This document shows positions 24,023 through 31,748 of a DNA stretch of 64,000 nt, in pieces; position 1 is the stretch's first letter; each line of letters starts with the position of its first letter. The translations under genes were made by a program, and so were the position numbers. Origin of the DNA: JABDCD01 sp964469525 (GTDB taxonomy: Bacteria; Pseudomonadota; Alphaproteobacteria; Rickettsiales; SXRF01); contig CAYXYU010000007.1 in NCBI GenBank assembly GCA_964469525.1, positions 43,670-107,669 on the forward strand, in the 5' to 3' direction. Under the pieces are notes generated by a model. The model searched no databases. It saw only the letters and a list, made by a program, of their open reading frames with translations, and was not told the DNA's origin.

Positions 24023-24840
24023 TTGGAATTAGCCTTTCTAAAACAAAATCTGCAATATTCATTTTTACGATATAGAGCAACTCGATCCACCGCCGTCAGC
24101 GCATGGCCGCAGGCGGAGCACATCGTTGCATCCTTCGATGGCTCCAGATCATGCCCCACCGCGACGCGCTCGTCGAACACGTAGCATTCGCCACGCCATT
24201 GGCTGTGCTCCCTTGGCATCTCCTCGAGGTATTTCAGAATCCCGCCCTTCAGCTGGTACACTTCCTCGAAACCTTCCGAGAGCAGCCACGCGGAAAACTT
24301 TTCGCACCTGATGCCGCCGGTACAGAAAGTGGCGATTTTCCGGTGCTGCTTCGGATCGAGATGCTTCCGCACGAAGGCGGGCAGCTGCTTGAAATGCCGT
24401 GTGCCCGGATCGATAGCTCGCTCGAACGTGCCCAGATGCACCTCGTAGCTATTGCGCGCATCGATGACGGTAACGGCAGGATCGCTTAACAGCGCGTTCC
24501 ATTGGTTGCTATCGGCATATTTGCCGGTAACGCGCCGGGCGGGCAGCGCTTCCCCCAGCGAAATGACTTCCTTCTTCAGCCGCACCTTGGCGCGGCCGAA
24601 CGGCTGGCGGTCGCACAGCGACTCCTTATGCTCGAACTCGCCCGCGATTATCTTAAGATAAGCAAAATATTGATCGATCGCCTGGCGGCTGCCCGCCAGC
24701 GTGCCGTTGATGCCTTCCGGCGCTATCAAGAGCGAGCCTTTGATGCCAAGCTGCAGCATCTCCGCCTTCAGCGCCTGCCGGTGGCTGGCGAAATCGGGAA
24801 AATCAAAAAAATGGTAGAAGGTGGCGATGATGAAGGGCAT
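24019..24840 (-). CDS. trhO: tRNA uridine(34) hydroxylase (rhodanese-related TrhO)
   Basis: Oxygen-dependent hydroxylation of U34 in tRNA. The 273-residue protein has the N-terminal acylphosphatase-like domain (FYHFFDFPDF ... GSLLIAPEGINGTLAG), then VRLKKEVISLG, the rhodanese domain with TVIDARNSYEVHLGTF and the active-site Cys in TFCTGGIRCEK, and a C-terminal Cys-rich segment (CSACGHAL and CRFC). Start MPFIIATFYH is conserved. It is a stand-alone gene. Confidence 0.93.
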   Translation of the reverse strand: MPFIIATFYHFFDFPDFASHRQALKAEMLQLGIKGSLLIAPEGINGTLAGSRQAIDQYFAYLKIIAGEFEHKESLCDRQPFGRAKVRLKKEVISLGEALPARRVTGKYADSNQWNALLSDPAVTVIDARNSYEVHLGTFERAIDPGTRHFKQLPAFVRKHLDPKQHRKIATFCTGGIRCEKFSAWLLSEGFEEVYQLKGGILKYLEEMPREHSQWRGECYVFDERVAVGHDLEPSKDATMCSACGHALTAVDRVALYRKNEYCRFCFRKANSN

Positions 24841-24844
24841 AATG

Positions 24845-24930
24845 AGTGCTAGTGGCTGGTGCGGGTGACTGGTGAAGGTAACACCGCCAGTCTTTATACA
24901 CTAGCCACAAGCCACTAGTCACCAGCACGA
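24845..24930. repeat. Inverted array of heptamer repeats
   Basis: The left arm is GCTAGTG-GCTGGTG-CGGGTGA-CTGGTGA. The right arm is the complement of related heptamers (ACTAGCC-ACAAGCC-ACTAGTC-ACCAGCA). The arms can fold on each other. It lies between the divergent trhO and the small gene at 24939. Its heptamer build resembles the second palindrome within xerD. Confidence 0.65.
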
Positions 24931-24938
24931 GTTATTTT

Positions 24939-25178
24939 ATGGCCATCCACATCAACCCCAACCGCATCAACGTCCCCTCCGGCAGCGCCGGCAGGGCCGA
25001 GCAGCGCCGCCGCCAGCTGGAAGGCAGCCCCGACCACCGCTACACGGTGCCGGCGCGGGCGCACATTAACTATATCCCGGGCCCCGAATCGCTGGCGACC
25101 CTGATTGCCAGCGCCGTCGAAGCGCTGCGCCAGGGCATACGCTGGGACCGCGGCACCATTGTGAATCTGCTGGTGTAA
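24939..25178 (+). CDS. Small hypothetical protein
   Basis: A 79-residue basic protein (MAIHINPNRINVPSGSAGRA, then EQRRRQLEG). The C-terminal PESLATLIASAVEALRQG and WDRGTIVNLLV look like helices. There is no signal peptide or known domain and the ribosome site is weak. It is directly downstream of the heptamer repeat. Coding status rests mainly on GC-rich codon use and clean position between two genes. Confidence 0.5.
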   Translation: MAIHINPNRINVPSGSAGRAEQRRRQLEGSPDHRYTVPARAHINYIPGPESLATLIASAVEALRQGIRWDRGTIVNLLV

Positions 25179-25183
25179 CCGGA

Positions 25184-25435
25184 TCAACCCCGGCCTCGCC
25201 CCTGCTCCTTATTCTGTGACGCTTCCGCTGCTCTCAGCAGATCATCCACCGTCCGGATATGCAGATCGGGAAAACAATAGCGCGCCGCTCTTACAAGAGC
25301 GCCGACAGTGACCCTCCCTTTTTCAAAAAGGTCGACGGGAAAACTTTCCTCCCTTTCCCCTATGGGATGCGCGATGCGCAAACGGCAAAACGCTTCCTTC
25401 GCTTCCAGGGTTGCAAATTCTTTAGATTCGGCCAT
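25184..25435 (-). CDS. Small hypothetical protein
   Basis: An 83-residue protein, MAESKEFATLEAKEAF onward, with mixed charge and the phrases RLRIAHPIGEREESFPVDLF and FPDLHIRTVDDLLRAAEAS. The order fits a small alpha/beta fold. Unknown function. It is divergent from gcdH and shares an AT-rich promoter region carrying TTAACCAT. Confidence 0.55.
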   Translation of the reverse strand: MAESKEFATLEAKEAFCRLRIAHPIGEREESFPVDLFEKGRVTVGALVRAARYCFPDLHIRTVDDLLRAAEASQNKEQGRGRG

Positions 25436-25450
25436 GCTGATCCTCTATAA

Positions 25451-25484
25451 GCTTAAAAGTTAAGCATAGATTAACCATTAACCT
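25451..25484. promoter_or_regulatory. Divergent promoter region with TTAACCAT motif
   Basis: Contains the palindrome GCTTAA-AAG-TTAAGC (25451-25465) and tandem TTAACCATTAACC (25471-25483). TTAACCAT is known as a CtrA-type half-site in Caulobacter. The same octamer occurs at 39349-39356 and 61178-61185. Binding by CtrA is inferred. Confidence 0.4.
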
Positions 25485-25498
25485 TTATGCAATAGCCT

Positions 25499-26677
25499 AT
25501 GGCGGCGCACCGGTTTGATTGGCAAGACCCTTTCCTGTTGGATGAGCAGCTGACGCCCGAAGAGCGGGCAGTGCGAGATACGGCCCGCGGTTACGCGCAG
25601 GACAAGCTGATGCCGCGTATTCTCGAGGCCAACCGGCACGAGAAATTCGACCCGAAGATTCTGCGCGAGATGGGTGAGCTCGGCCTGCTTGGTTCAACTA
25701 TCGAGGGTTACGGCTGTGCCGGGGCGAGCCATGTCGCCTACGGGCTGATTGCGCGCGAGATCGAGCGCGTCGATTCGGGCTACCGCTCGGCGCTGTCGGT
25801 GCAATCCTCGCTGGTGATGCACCCGATCCATCAGTGGGGCAGCGCGGCGCAGAAGGAGAAATATTTGCCGAAACTTGCCAAGGGCGAATGGATCGGCTGC
25901 TTCGGCCTGACCGAGCCCGACCACGGCTCCGACCCGGGCGGCATGGCCTCGCGCGCCAAGAAAACCAAGGGCGGTTATGTCCTCTCCGGTTCCAAGAACT
26001 GGATCACCAACTCGCCGATCGCCGATGTGTTTGTGGTCTGGGCCAAGCTGGAGAATGAAATCCGCGGTTTCATCCTGGAGAAAGGCATGAAAGGCCTCTC
26101 CGCGCCGAAGATCGAGGGCAAGATGTCCTTGCGCGCTTCCTCCACCGGCATGATCGCCATGGAAGACGTATTTGTGCCGGAGGAAAATATGTTTCCCGAG
26201 GTGCGCGGCCTGAAAGGCCCGTTCTCCTGCCTCAACAAGGCACGCTACGGCATCGGCTGGGGCGCACTCGGCGCGGCGGAATTCTGTTACGAGGCGGCGC
26301 GTAACTATACACTGGAGCGCAAACAGTTTGGAAAGCCTTTAGCGGCCAATCAGCTCATCCAGAAGAAACTCGCCGACATGGCAACGGAGATCACGTTGGG
26401 TTTACAAGCCTGCCTGCGCCTCGGCCGCTTGATCGACGAAGAAAAATATGCACCCGAAATGATTTCACTGATCAAACGCAACAATGCCGGCAAGGCGCTC
26501 GATATCGCCCGCATGAGCCGCGACATGCATGGCGGCAATGGCGTATCCGATGAGTACCACGTCATCCGACACGTAATGAATCTCGAAAGCGTCAATACCT
26601 ACGAAGGCACGCACGATATCCACGCGCTAATCCTGGGGCGGGCCATCACCGGCATCCAGGCGTTCAAGACGGAGTAA
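25499..26677 (+). CDS. gcdH: Acyl-CoA dehydrogenase, glutaryl-CoA dehydrogenase type
   Basis: A flavoenzyme oxidising and decarboxylating glutaryl-CoA to crotonyl-CoA in lysine/tryptophan breakdown. The 392 residues include the N-terminal FDWQDPFLLDEQLT, GLLGSTIEGYGCAGA, the FAD loop CFGLTEPDHGSDPGGM, KNWITNSPIADVFVVWAK, and catalytic Glu in VNTYEGTHDIHALILGRAITG. All are typical of GcdH rather than short-chain acyl-CoA dehydrogenases. ATG 25499 has no strong ribosome site. Confidence 0.93.
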   Translation: MAAHRFDWQDPFLLDEQLTPEERAVRDTARGYAQDKLMPRILEANRHEKFDPKILREMGELGLLGSTIEGYGCAGASHVAYGLIAREIERVDSGYRSALSVQSSLVMHPIHQWGSAAQKEKYLPKLAKGEWIGCFGLTEPDHGSDPGGMASRAKKTKGGYVLSGSKNWITNSPIADVFVVWAKLENEIRGFILEKGMKGLSAPKIEGKMSLRASSTGMIAMEDVFVPEENMFPEVRGLKGPFSCLNKARYGIGWGALGAAEFCYEAARNYTLERKQFGKPLAANQLIQKKLADMATEITLGLQACLRLGRLIDEEKYAPEMISLIKRNNAGKALDIARMSRDMHGGNGVSDEYHVIRHVMNLESVNTYEGTHDIHALILGRAITGIQAFKTE

Positions 26678-26729
26678 ACATTGTCATTCCTGCGCAAGCG
26701 GGAGTGACAAAAATTCGAGGAGAGGTTCT

Positions 26730-27110
26730 ATGGACGACACACCCAACACACCGCCGCCCATCAACCGCGACGACAGCCTGCGCGTGTTGGCCTATGTCGT
26801 CTATGGCAGCTTCGTGCTCGGCCCGGTCATCCCGCTGGTGCCCTTGATCGGCATCATCGTCGCCGCCATCAAGGTCAAGGATGCCGAGGGCACCATCTAT
26901 CACAGCCACTTCGTGTGGATCCTGCGCACCTTCGCAATTGCCTTCGCTGCCGGACTGGTCGGGGCGCTGCTGCTCGTCATCCCGATCATCGAGTATCTCG
27001 GTATGCTGTTCCTTGGGCTGCTGTCCCTCTGGGTGTTGTGGCGGCTGGTCAAGGGCGCGCTTAAACTGATCGACAATAAGCCGGTCGAAGACGTGACGGC
27101 GTGGTACTGA
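26730..27110 (+). CDS. Small multi-pass membrane protein, DUF4870-like
   Basis: A 126-residue protein with three or four membrane helices (LAYVVYGSFVLGPVIPLVPLI, FAIAFAAGLVGALLLVIPII, LGMLFLGLLSLWVLWRLV). It resembles DUF4870-type proteins by length and helix layout. A GAGGAGAGG ribosome site precedes ATG 26730. Function unknown. A truncated GTCATTCC-type repeat (26683-26710) lies between it and gcdH. Confidence 0.7.
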   Translation: MDDTPNTPPPINRDDSLRVLAYVVYGSFVLGPVIPLVPLIGIIVAAIKVKDAEGTIYHSHFVWILRTFAIAFAAGLVGALLLVIPIIEYLGMLFLGLLSLWVLWRLVKGALKLIDNKPVEDVTAWY

Positions 27111-27117
27111 TTTAATC

Positions 27118-27157
27118 CCTCTCCCGCTTTGCGGGAGAGGGTTAGGGTGAGGGCACT
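27118..27157. repeat. CCCTCTCCCGC half element
   Basis: CCCTCTCCCGC-TTT-GCGGGAGAGGG hairpin followed by TTAGGGTGAGGGCAC, the left half of the element at 17438-17541. Its GTGAGGG end lies next to the ATG at 27161 and is the only visible ribosome-binding sequence for the next gene. Confidence 0.8.
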
Positions 27158-27160
27158 TTT

Positions 27161-27754
27161 ATGAGGTTGATGCTTTTCATCGTTGCGCTCTTACTTCTCG
27201 CAGGCGGCGGCTATTACTATTTCCTCCATCCGCCGAGCGTATTGAAGCGCGAAACCGAAGGGATGCTGGAGGCATTCGCCGAGACAGTGGCGACCAAAGA
27301 CCGCGCGCAGATCAGCGAGCATCTGCGGGCGCTGCTGCCAACCTCCGGCACGGTGCATCTCGAGGTCCATATGTTCTCGCTGACCGAGCCGGACCGGCCG
27401 ATGGTGCAGGATTTTGACCAGGCGCAGTTCATCGCCTTCGTTGATAACGTCCTCTATCCGCTCACCGACTATGCCTATCAGCCGACACTGGAATCCTTCG
27501 CCTTGAACGATGACGGTACGGCGCAGGTGGCGTTCTCATCGCAGGACTGGGCGGACGGTATTTCCTATTACGGTGGCACTGGCCTGCAGGTACGCTACAG
27601 CGCGGACACGGCCTGCAACGCCACTCTCCGTTTCGAGCAGAAACAGCCGCTGATCGATGCGCTTTCCTGCGCGATGCGGCTGCGCCTCGTCCCCAAGCCC
27701 GGCGAGGCGCAGAAGCTGCGCAATCCCGAGGCGATGAGAGAGATACTGCGGTAA
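27161..27754 (+). CDS. Membrane-anchored hypothetical protein
   Basis: A 197-residue protein with an N-terminal hydrophobic anchor (LMLFIVALLLLAGGGYYYFL). The extracytoplasmic part (ETEGMLEAFAETVATKDRAQ ... QVAFSSQDWADG) resembles NTF2-like folds in its alternation of helix and strands, without a definite family match. Two Cys residues (TACNATL, LSCAMRL) may form a disulfide. Translation appears to start from the repeat immediately upstream. Confidence 0.65.
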   Translation: MRLMLFIVALLLLAGGGYYYFLHPPSVLKRETEGMLEAFAETVATKDRAQISEHLRALLPTSGTVHLEVHMFSLTEPDRPMVQDFDQAQFIAFVDNVLYPLTDYAYQPTLESFALNDDGTAQVAFSSQDWADGISYYGGTGLQVRYSADTACNATLRFEQKQPLIDALSCAMRLRLVPKPGEAQKLRNPEAMREILR

Positions 27755-27758
27755 GGCT

Positions 27759-28778
27759 TTACGCCGCAATGGCGGCGATGTCGGTGGAGGAGCTTTTGCC
27801 GATGGTGTCGTAATGGTCTTTCAGCCAGTCGGTGGCGGCCTGCACGCCGAGATCGTGCAGGTAGATCAGGAAATCCCATTCGGCGTTGAGCTTGCTTGAG
27901 CGGCCCAAGCTTGCCAGCATGTCCTGCGCCTCGATGCGGTGGATATAGACCGGCTTCCTGCGCGGGGTCTTCTCCGCCTCGATCAGCCGGTTCTGCAGCT
28001 CGATGTTCTGCAGCTCATGCAGCAGCACCGAATGAAATGAAAGTTCGGTGGCGCGGTCGAGAATATCGGCGGCAGTGGTCGGCACTTCCTCGACATGGGA
28101 GGGGTGCGACTGCACCAGCAGTATGTCGCGCGTGCCATCGCGCTCAACCAGCGGCGAGAGCGCCGGGCAGCCGGAGAAGCTGCCGTCCCAGTAAGGCTCG
28201 CCGTCGATCTCCACGGTCTTGAAGATGAAGGGCAGGCAGGAGGACGCCATCACCGCGTCAAGCGATAGGTTTTTCTCATCGAATACCCTGCCCTTGCCGC
28301 TCCTGGCGTTGGTGGCGTTGATGTAAAGCGCGATGGGACTCTTTTTGTTGAGCGCTCTAAAATCGACCGTCTCTTCGACGATCGAGCGCAGCGGGTTGAT
28401 ATCGAACAGGTTGAACTGGTAGGGCGAGAAGATGCGCGTGATGTAATCGAGCGCCATGGTCGAGGGAGACAGATCGATGCCGACATGGCCAAGGAATTTG
28501 TCGACCACGTTCATGCGCAGCGGTAGCATGCTGGCCGCGATACTGACCTTGTGCCAGAAGCTTTTCAGCAGTTCGCGCGCGCCTTCGGGGCCGCCTTCTA
28601 TCAGCCCCTGCGCCAGCACACAGGCAAGCATGGAGCCGCCGCTGGTGGCGCTCACTGCTTCGATGGCGACGCGCTGATCGGCCAGCAGCTGGTCGATGAC
28701 GCCCCAGGAAAAAGCGCTGTGCGAGCCGCCGCCCTGCAGGGCGAGCGAAACGCTTTTGGTATCGGATGGGCCGGTCAT
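27759..28778 (-). CDS. Patatin-like phospholipase domain protein
   Basis: A 339-residue protein of the patatin family, expected to hydrolyse acyl esters of lipids. The oxyanion loop is GGGSHSAFSWGV. The nucleophile elbow reads ATSGGSM instead of the usual GxSxG, and the catalytic Asp region is WDGSFSGCPAL (DGS instead of DGG/A). The ATG at 28778 has GGGGAATCC before it; an upstream in-frame ATG at 28805 is less likely. The changed residues leave the Ser and Asp in place, so activity is possible but not certain. Confidence 0.8.
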   Translation of the reverse strand: MTGPSDTKSVSLALQGGGSHSAFSWGVIDQLLADQRVAIEAVSATSGGSMLACVLAQGLIEGGPEGARELLKSFWHKVSIAASMLPLRMNVVDKFLGHVGIDLSPSTMALDYITRIFSPYQFNLFDINPLRSIVEETVDFRALNKKSPIALYINATNARSGKGRVFDEKNLSLDAVMASSCLPFIFKTVEIDGEPYWDGSFSGCPALSPLVERDGTRDILLVQSHPSHVEEVPTTAADILDRATELSFHSVLLHELQNIELQNRLIEAEKTPRRKPVYIHRIEAQDMLASLGRSSKLNAEWDFLIYLHDLGVQAATDWLKDHYDTIGKSSSTDIAAIAA

Positions 28779-28826
28779 GGATTCCCCGTGCTTCCAGATG
28801 GGCAAGGGTTTTATTATGCCCTAAAA

Positions 28827-29612
28827 TCACTCGCCGGTAAAGACCGGTTTTCTCTTTTCGCTGAAGGAGTTAACCCCTTCGTGGCGGTCGCGGGTGGAAA
28901 GCAGGGTTTCGTAATGGGTTAGCTCGTTCTGCAACGCCTCCGGGAGAGGAATATCAACCCCTTGATTTATAGCATTTTTTATAGCCTTTACCGATAAGGG
29001 GGCGTTGGCGGCGATGGTTCGGGCAGTGTCCAGTGCCTCGGTTAGCAGCGCTTCCGTGCGGCACAGCCGGTTGACCAGCCCCCAGGCCTGTGCCTCCTGC
29101 GCGGTGAGTTTCTTTCCCGTAAACAGCAGCTCTTTCGCGCGCGCTATTCCAATGCGCCGTGGCAGGCGCTGCGTGCCGCCGAGGCCGGGCATGATACCAA
29201 GCGTTGCTTCCGTCATGGCGAAGCGCGCATCCTCGCTCGCATAGATGAAATCCGCTGCCAGCGCCAGTTCCAGCCCGCCCGCCATGGCGGCGCCCTGTAC
29301 GGCGGTAATCACCGGACTCGGACAGGAAGAGATGGAATTAATTGCTTTTTCAAGTGCTTCATGCTGGGCATGCCACTGCTGTTCATTCATTCTCTGGCGT
29401 TCCTTGAGATCGGCGCCGGCGCAGAAATGCCTGCCTTTCCCCGCCAGCACGACGGCACGGCAGTTCTTTGGCAGGGCGGCAAAAAACTGCGTTATCTCAC
29501 GCGCCATGGCGGTATTCAGCGCGTTGGCGGCGTCGGGCCGGTTCAGATACAGCAGGACAATGGCCGGTTCCGGCGCTTCGATCAGGAGATGCTGATAGCC
29601 GTGATTACTCAT
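28827..29612 (-). CDS. Enoyl-CoA hydratase/isomerase family protein
   Basis: A 261-residue crotonase-fold protein. Typical parts are LNRPDAANALNTAM, the oxyanion-hole AGKGRHFCAGADLKE and VQGAAMAGGLELALAADF, the catalytic Glu area EATLGIMPGLGGTQRLPR, and LTAQEAQAWGLVNRL. This places it in the hydratase branch of short-chain or branched-chain acyl-CoA breakdown. The ATG at 29612 gives the normal length; the longer upstream frame crosses a non-coding gap. It may act with gcdH, but the two are not an operon. Confidence 0.88.
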   Translation of the reverse strand: MSNHGYQHLLIEAPEPAIVLLYLNRPDAANALNTAMAREITQFFAALPKNCRAVVLAGKGRHFCAGADLKERQRMNEQQWHAQHEALEKAINSISSCPSPVITAVQGAAMAGGLELALAADFIYASEDARFAMTEATLGIMPGLGGTQRLPRRIGIARAKELLFTGKKLTAQEAQAWGLVNRLCRTEALLTEALDTARTIAANAPLSVKAIKNAINQGVDIPLPEALQNELTHYETLLSTRDRHEGVNSFSEKRKPVFTGE

Positions 29613-29736
29613 GATGCCGAAAATACTTGAATCTTGATGGAAAACCACTAAATAAAGCCACTCACCCTGGTGCAACGATATAGAACTCCCGCTGGCGCGG
29701 GCCTTCTGCTTTGCAGAAAACGATAGGAGAAAGACC

Positions 29737-30300
29737 ATGACCTTGCCGCTGATGCCCAAAGCCACCGCCGTCTGGCTGGTCGAAAACACGGCGCTTTCCT
29801 TCGAGCAGATCGCCGAGTTCTGCGGCATGCACCCGCTCGAGGTGCAGGGCATCGCCGACGGCGACGTATCGGGCGGCATTCGCGGTGTGGATCCGGTGGC
29901 GAACGGCCAGCTTTCCCTGGAAGAAATCAAGCGCGGCGAGGCCGATCCGAAGGCGCAGCTGCAGCTGTCCGGCACCGCCCGGCAGTATATTTCGCGCAAG
30001 ACCAAGGGCAGCCGCTATACGCCGGTGGCGCGCCGCCAGGACAAGCCGGACGCCATCGCCTGGCTGATCAAGCATTATCCCGCCATGACCGATGCCAAAA
30101 TCGCCAAGCTGGTCGGGACCACCAAGAACACCATCCAGGCTGTGCGCGACAAGACGCACTGGAATTCCAGCAATATCAAGCCGCGCGATCCGGTGCTTCT
30201 GGGTTTGTGCACGCAGACGCATCTCGACGCGGCAGTCGCCAGCATTAAAACCGAGCAGGGCGACGGTGCGGCCGGCGGGCAGGAAAAAGCCGCGCAGTAG
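29737..30300 (+). CDS. trcR: Cell-cycle transcriptional regulator TrcR (DUF1013)
   Basis: A 187-residue protein of the DUF1013 family, found almost only in Alphaproteobacteria and shown in that class to associate with RNA polymerase. Diagnostic segments are MPKATAVWLVENTALSFEQI, EFCGMHPLEVQGIADGD, VANGQLSLEEIKRGEADP, YTPVARRQDKPDAIAWLIKH and VGTTKNTIQAVRDKTHWNS. The C-terminus is a helix-turn-helix-like region. AGGAG is seven bases upstream of the ATG. Confidence 0.9.
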   Translation: MTLPLMPKATAVWLVENTALSFEQIAEFCGMHPLEVQGIADGDVSGGIRGVDPVANGQLSLEEIKRGEADPKAQLQLSGTARQYISRKTKGSRYTPVARRQDKPDAIAWLIKHYPAMTDAKIAKLVGTTKNTIQAVRDKTHWNSSNIKPRDPVLLGLCTQTHLDAAVASIKTEQGDGAAGGQEKAAQ

Positions 30301-30305
30301 GACAT

Positions 30306-30398
30306 GTCATTCCCCGAATTTTACGCAGTAAAATTCTAGGGGAATCCATCCTGCGCCATGGATCACCCTAGAATCGCTACGCGATTCGGGTGATGACG
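30306..30398. repeat. GTCATTCCCCGAATTTT composite repeat
   Basis: Two adjoining hairpins: GTCATTCCCCGAATTTTA...TAAAATTCTAGGGGAAT and ATCACCCTAGAATCGC-TA-CGCGATTCGGGTGAT. A homologous element of the same order lies at 47878-47975. Begins six bases after the trcR stop. Confidence 0.8.
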
Positions 30399-30740
30399 AA
30401 TAGGGAAATCAGCCCCTCAACCCGCCGTTACTCCGATCTGATGATTCTTCATTTCGCGGCGTCACTGATATGAGAAGCGAAAAGCCCCTGAATGTTGCAT
30501 TTTTGCCGCTTGTTTCCTCGTCAGCTTCCGTTTCCTGGTAACTTTTTGGTAACCTTTAATTGCTAGTCTCGAAAGCATTGTTGTGCAAATTGTAGCTGCG
30601 CGAGCATGAGTAGTGTCGCTCGGTGGTACCATGGCAATATGAAGCCGTTATACTAATAGAGGGACTTTGCGACAAGCACTAGAGACGACAAACGAGCGAG
30701 ACTTGAGAATACCATTTATAACCATCTAGGAGAGCCTGAC
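30399..30740. other. Leader region of the pilin-like gene
   Basis: About 340 bases without a gene. A TATACT (30649-30654) is a possible -10 for the pilin-like gene but has no good -35. AGGAG stands at 30730. No sigma-54 site was found. Confidence 0.4.
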
Positions 30741-31520
30741 ATGAATAGAACTCACATCAACCAAACCGGCAAACAGGGTTTTACCCTGATCGAATTGTCG
30801 ATCGTGCTGGTAATCATCGGCCTCATCGTCGGCGGCGTGCTGATCGGTCAGGACCTGATTAAAGCGGCGGAAGTCCGCGCGGCCATCGGCCAGCTGGAAA
30901 AGTACGATGCGGCGGCCAACACCTTCCGCACCAAGTATAACGGCATTCCGGGCGACCTGGCCAATGCCGCCAGCTTCGGTTTCGATACTACCGGTATCGC
31001 CTCCACCAGCCTGGGTAACGGCCTGCTGAACCGTACCAACAACGACGGCACCAGCTTTGACAGTGAAGCCGCCGCCTTCTTCGATCATCTGGCGTTCGCC
31101 AACATGATCTCGGAGCAGATTACCGCGTCCGACTTCACGGCGGCTAACGTCGATGCCATCGCGGCTTATGTGCCGACTTCAAAGCTTGGCAGAGGTTCGC
31201 TGGTCGTGCCGGCCGGTCTGTCGGGCACCAACTTCTTCGTGCTTGGCGTTCCGACGGTGACGGACGGCGTCCTGACCTTTACTGACGGCACGGCGATTCC
31301 CGTGATCGATGCGTTCAACATCGACGGCAAGCTGGATGACGGCGTTCCTGTTACCGGCCGCGTGATTGCGGTAACCGACATCGCCACGGCGGATGCCGGT
31401 GCGGCGGCGGCGGATGACATTTGCGTCAATACCGACCCCACGCCTGACTCCTATAACATGGGCACCACGGCCCGCAGCAACGACACTGAGTGCACGATCC
31501 GTATCCGCGCCAGCTTCTAA
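30741..31520 (+). CDS. Type IV pilin-like protein with prepilin signal
   Basis: A 259-residue protein with a classic class III signal, KQGFTLIELSIVLVIIGLIV (prepilin peptidase cleavage before Phe, Glu at +5). The long globular part is rich in Ala, Thr and Asp and ends with a Cys pair (DDICVNTDP and DTECTIRIRASF) suited to a C-terminal disulfide. It could be a major or minor pilin or pseudopilin. No other pilus-assembly gene is in the window. AGGAG upstream and a strong terminator downstream suggest a monocistronic, abundant transcript. Confidence 0.88.
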   Translation: MNRTHINQTGKQGFTLIELSIVLVIIGLIVGGVLIGQDLIKAAEVRAAIGQLEKYDAAANTFRTKYNGIPGDLANAASFGFDTTGIASTSLGNGLLNRTNNDGTSFDSEAAAFFDHLAFANMISEQITASDFTAANVDAIAAYVPTSKLGRGSLVVPAGLSGTNFFVLGVPTVTDGVLTFTDGTAIPVIDAFNIDGKLDDGVPVTGRVIAVTDIATADAGAAAADDICVNTDPTPDSYNMGTTARSNDTECTIRIRASF

Positions 31521-31544
31521 GAAAACACTATCCTGAAAACTTCA

Positions 31545-31571
31545 GGGCCGCCTTCGGGCGGCCCTTTTTTC
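31545..31571 (+). terminator. Rho-independent terminator of the pilin-like gene
   Basis: GGGCCGCC-TTCG-GGCGGCCC followed by TTTTTT. The UUCG tetraloop and eight G-C pairs make this the strongest terminator in the window. Confidence 0.92.
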
Positions 31572-31582
31572 TTTCCTTATTT

Positions 31583-31738
31583 CCCTCTCCCGCAATGCGG
31601 GAGAGAGTTAGGGTGAGGGCGGCAAAGCGAGCTTTGCCTGCCTGCGCAGCAGGCGAAAGGCAGCGTGCCCTCACCCGGTTTCCTAAGACTTGCTACGCAA
31701 GCCTAAGGAAACCGACCTCTCCCGCATGCGGGAGAGGA
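31583..31738. repeat. Expanded CCCTCTCCCGC palindromic repeat
   Basis: A 156-base element with terminal hairpins CCCTCTCCCGCAATGCGGGA and CCTCTCCCGCATGCGGGAGAGG (two blocks), internal TTAGGGTGAGGGC and GCCCTCACCCGG, plus an extra nested hairpin (GTTTCCTAAGACTTGC and GCAAGCCTAAGGAAAC). This is the longest copy of the family in the window. Confidence 0.85.
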
Positions 31739-31748
31739 TAAGACATAC

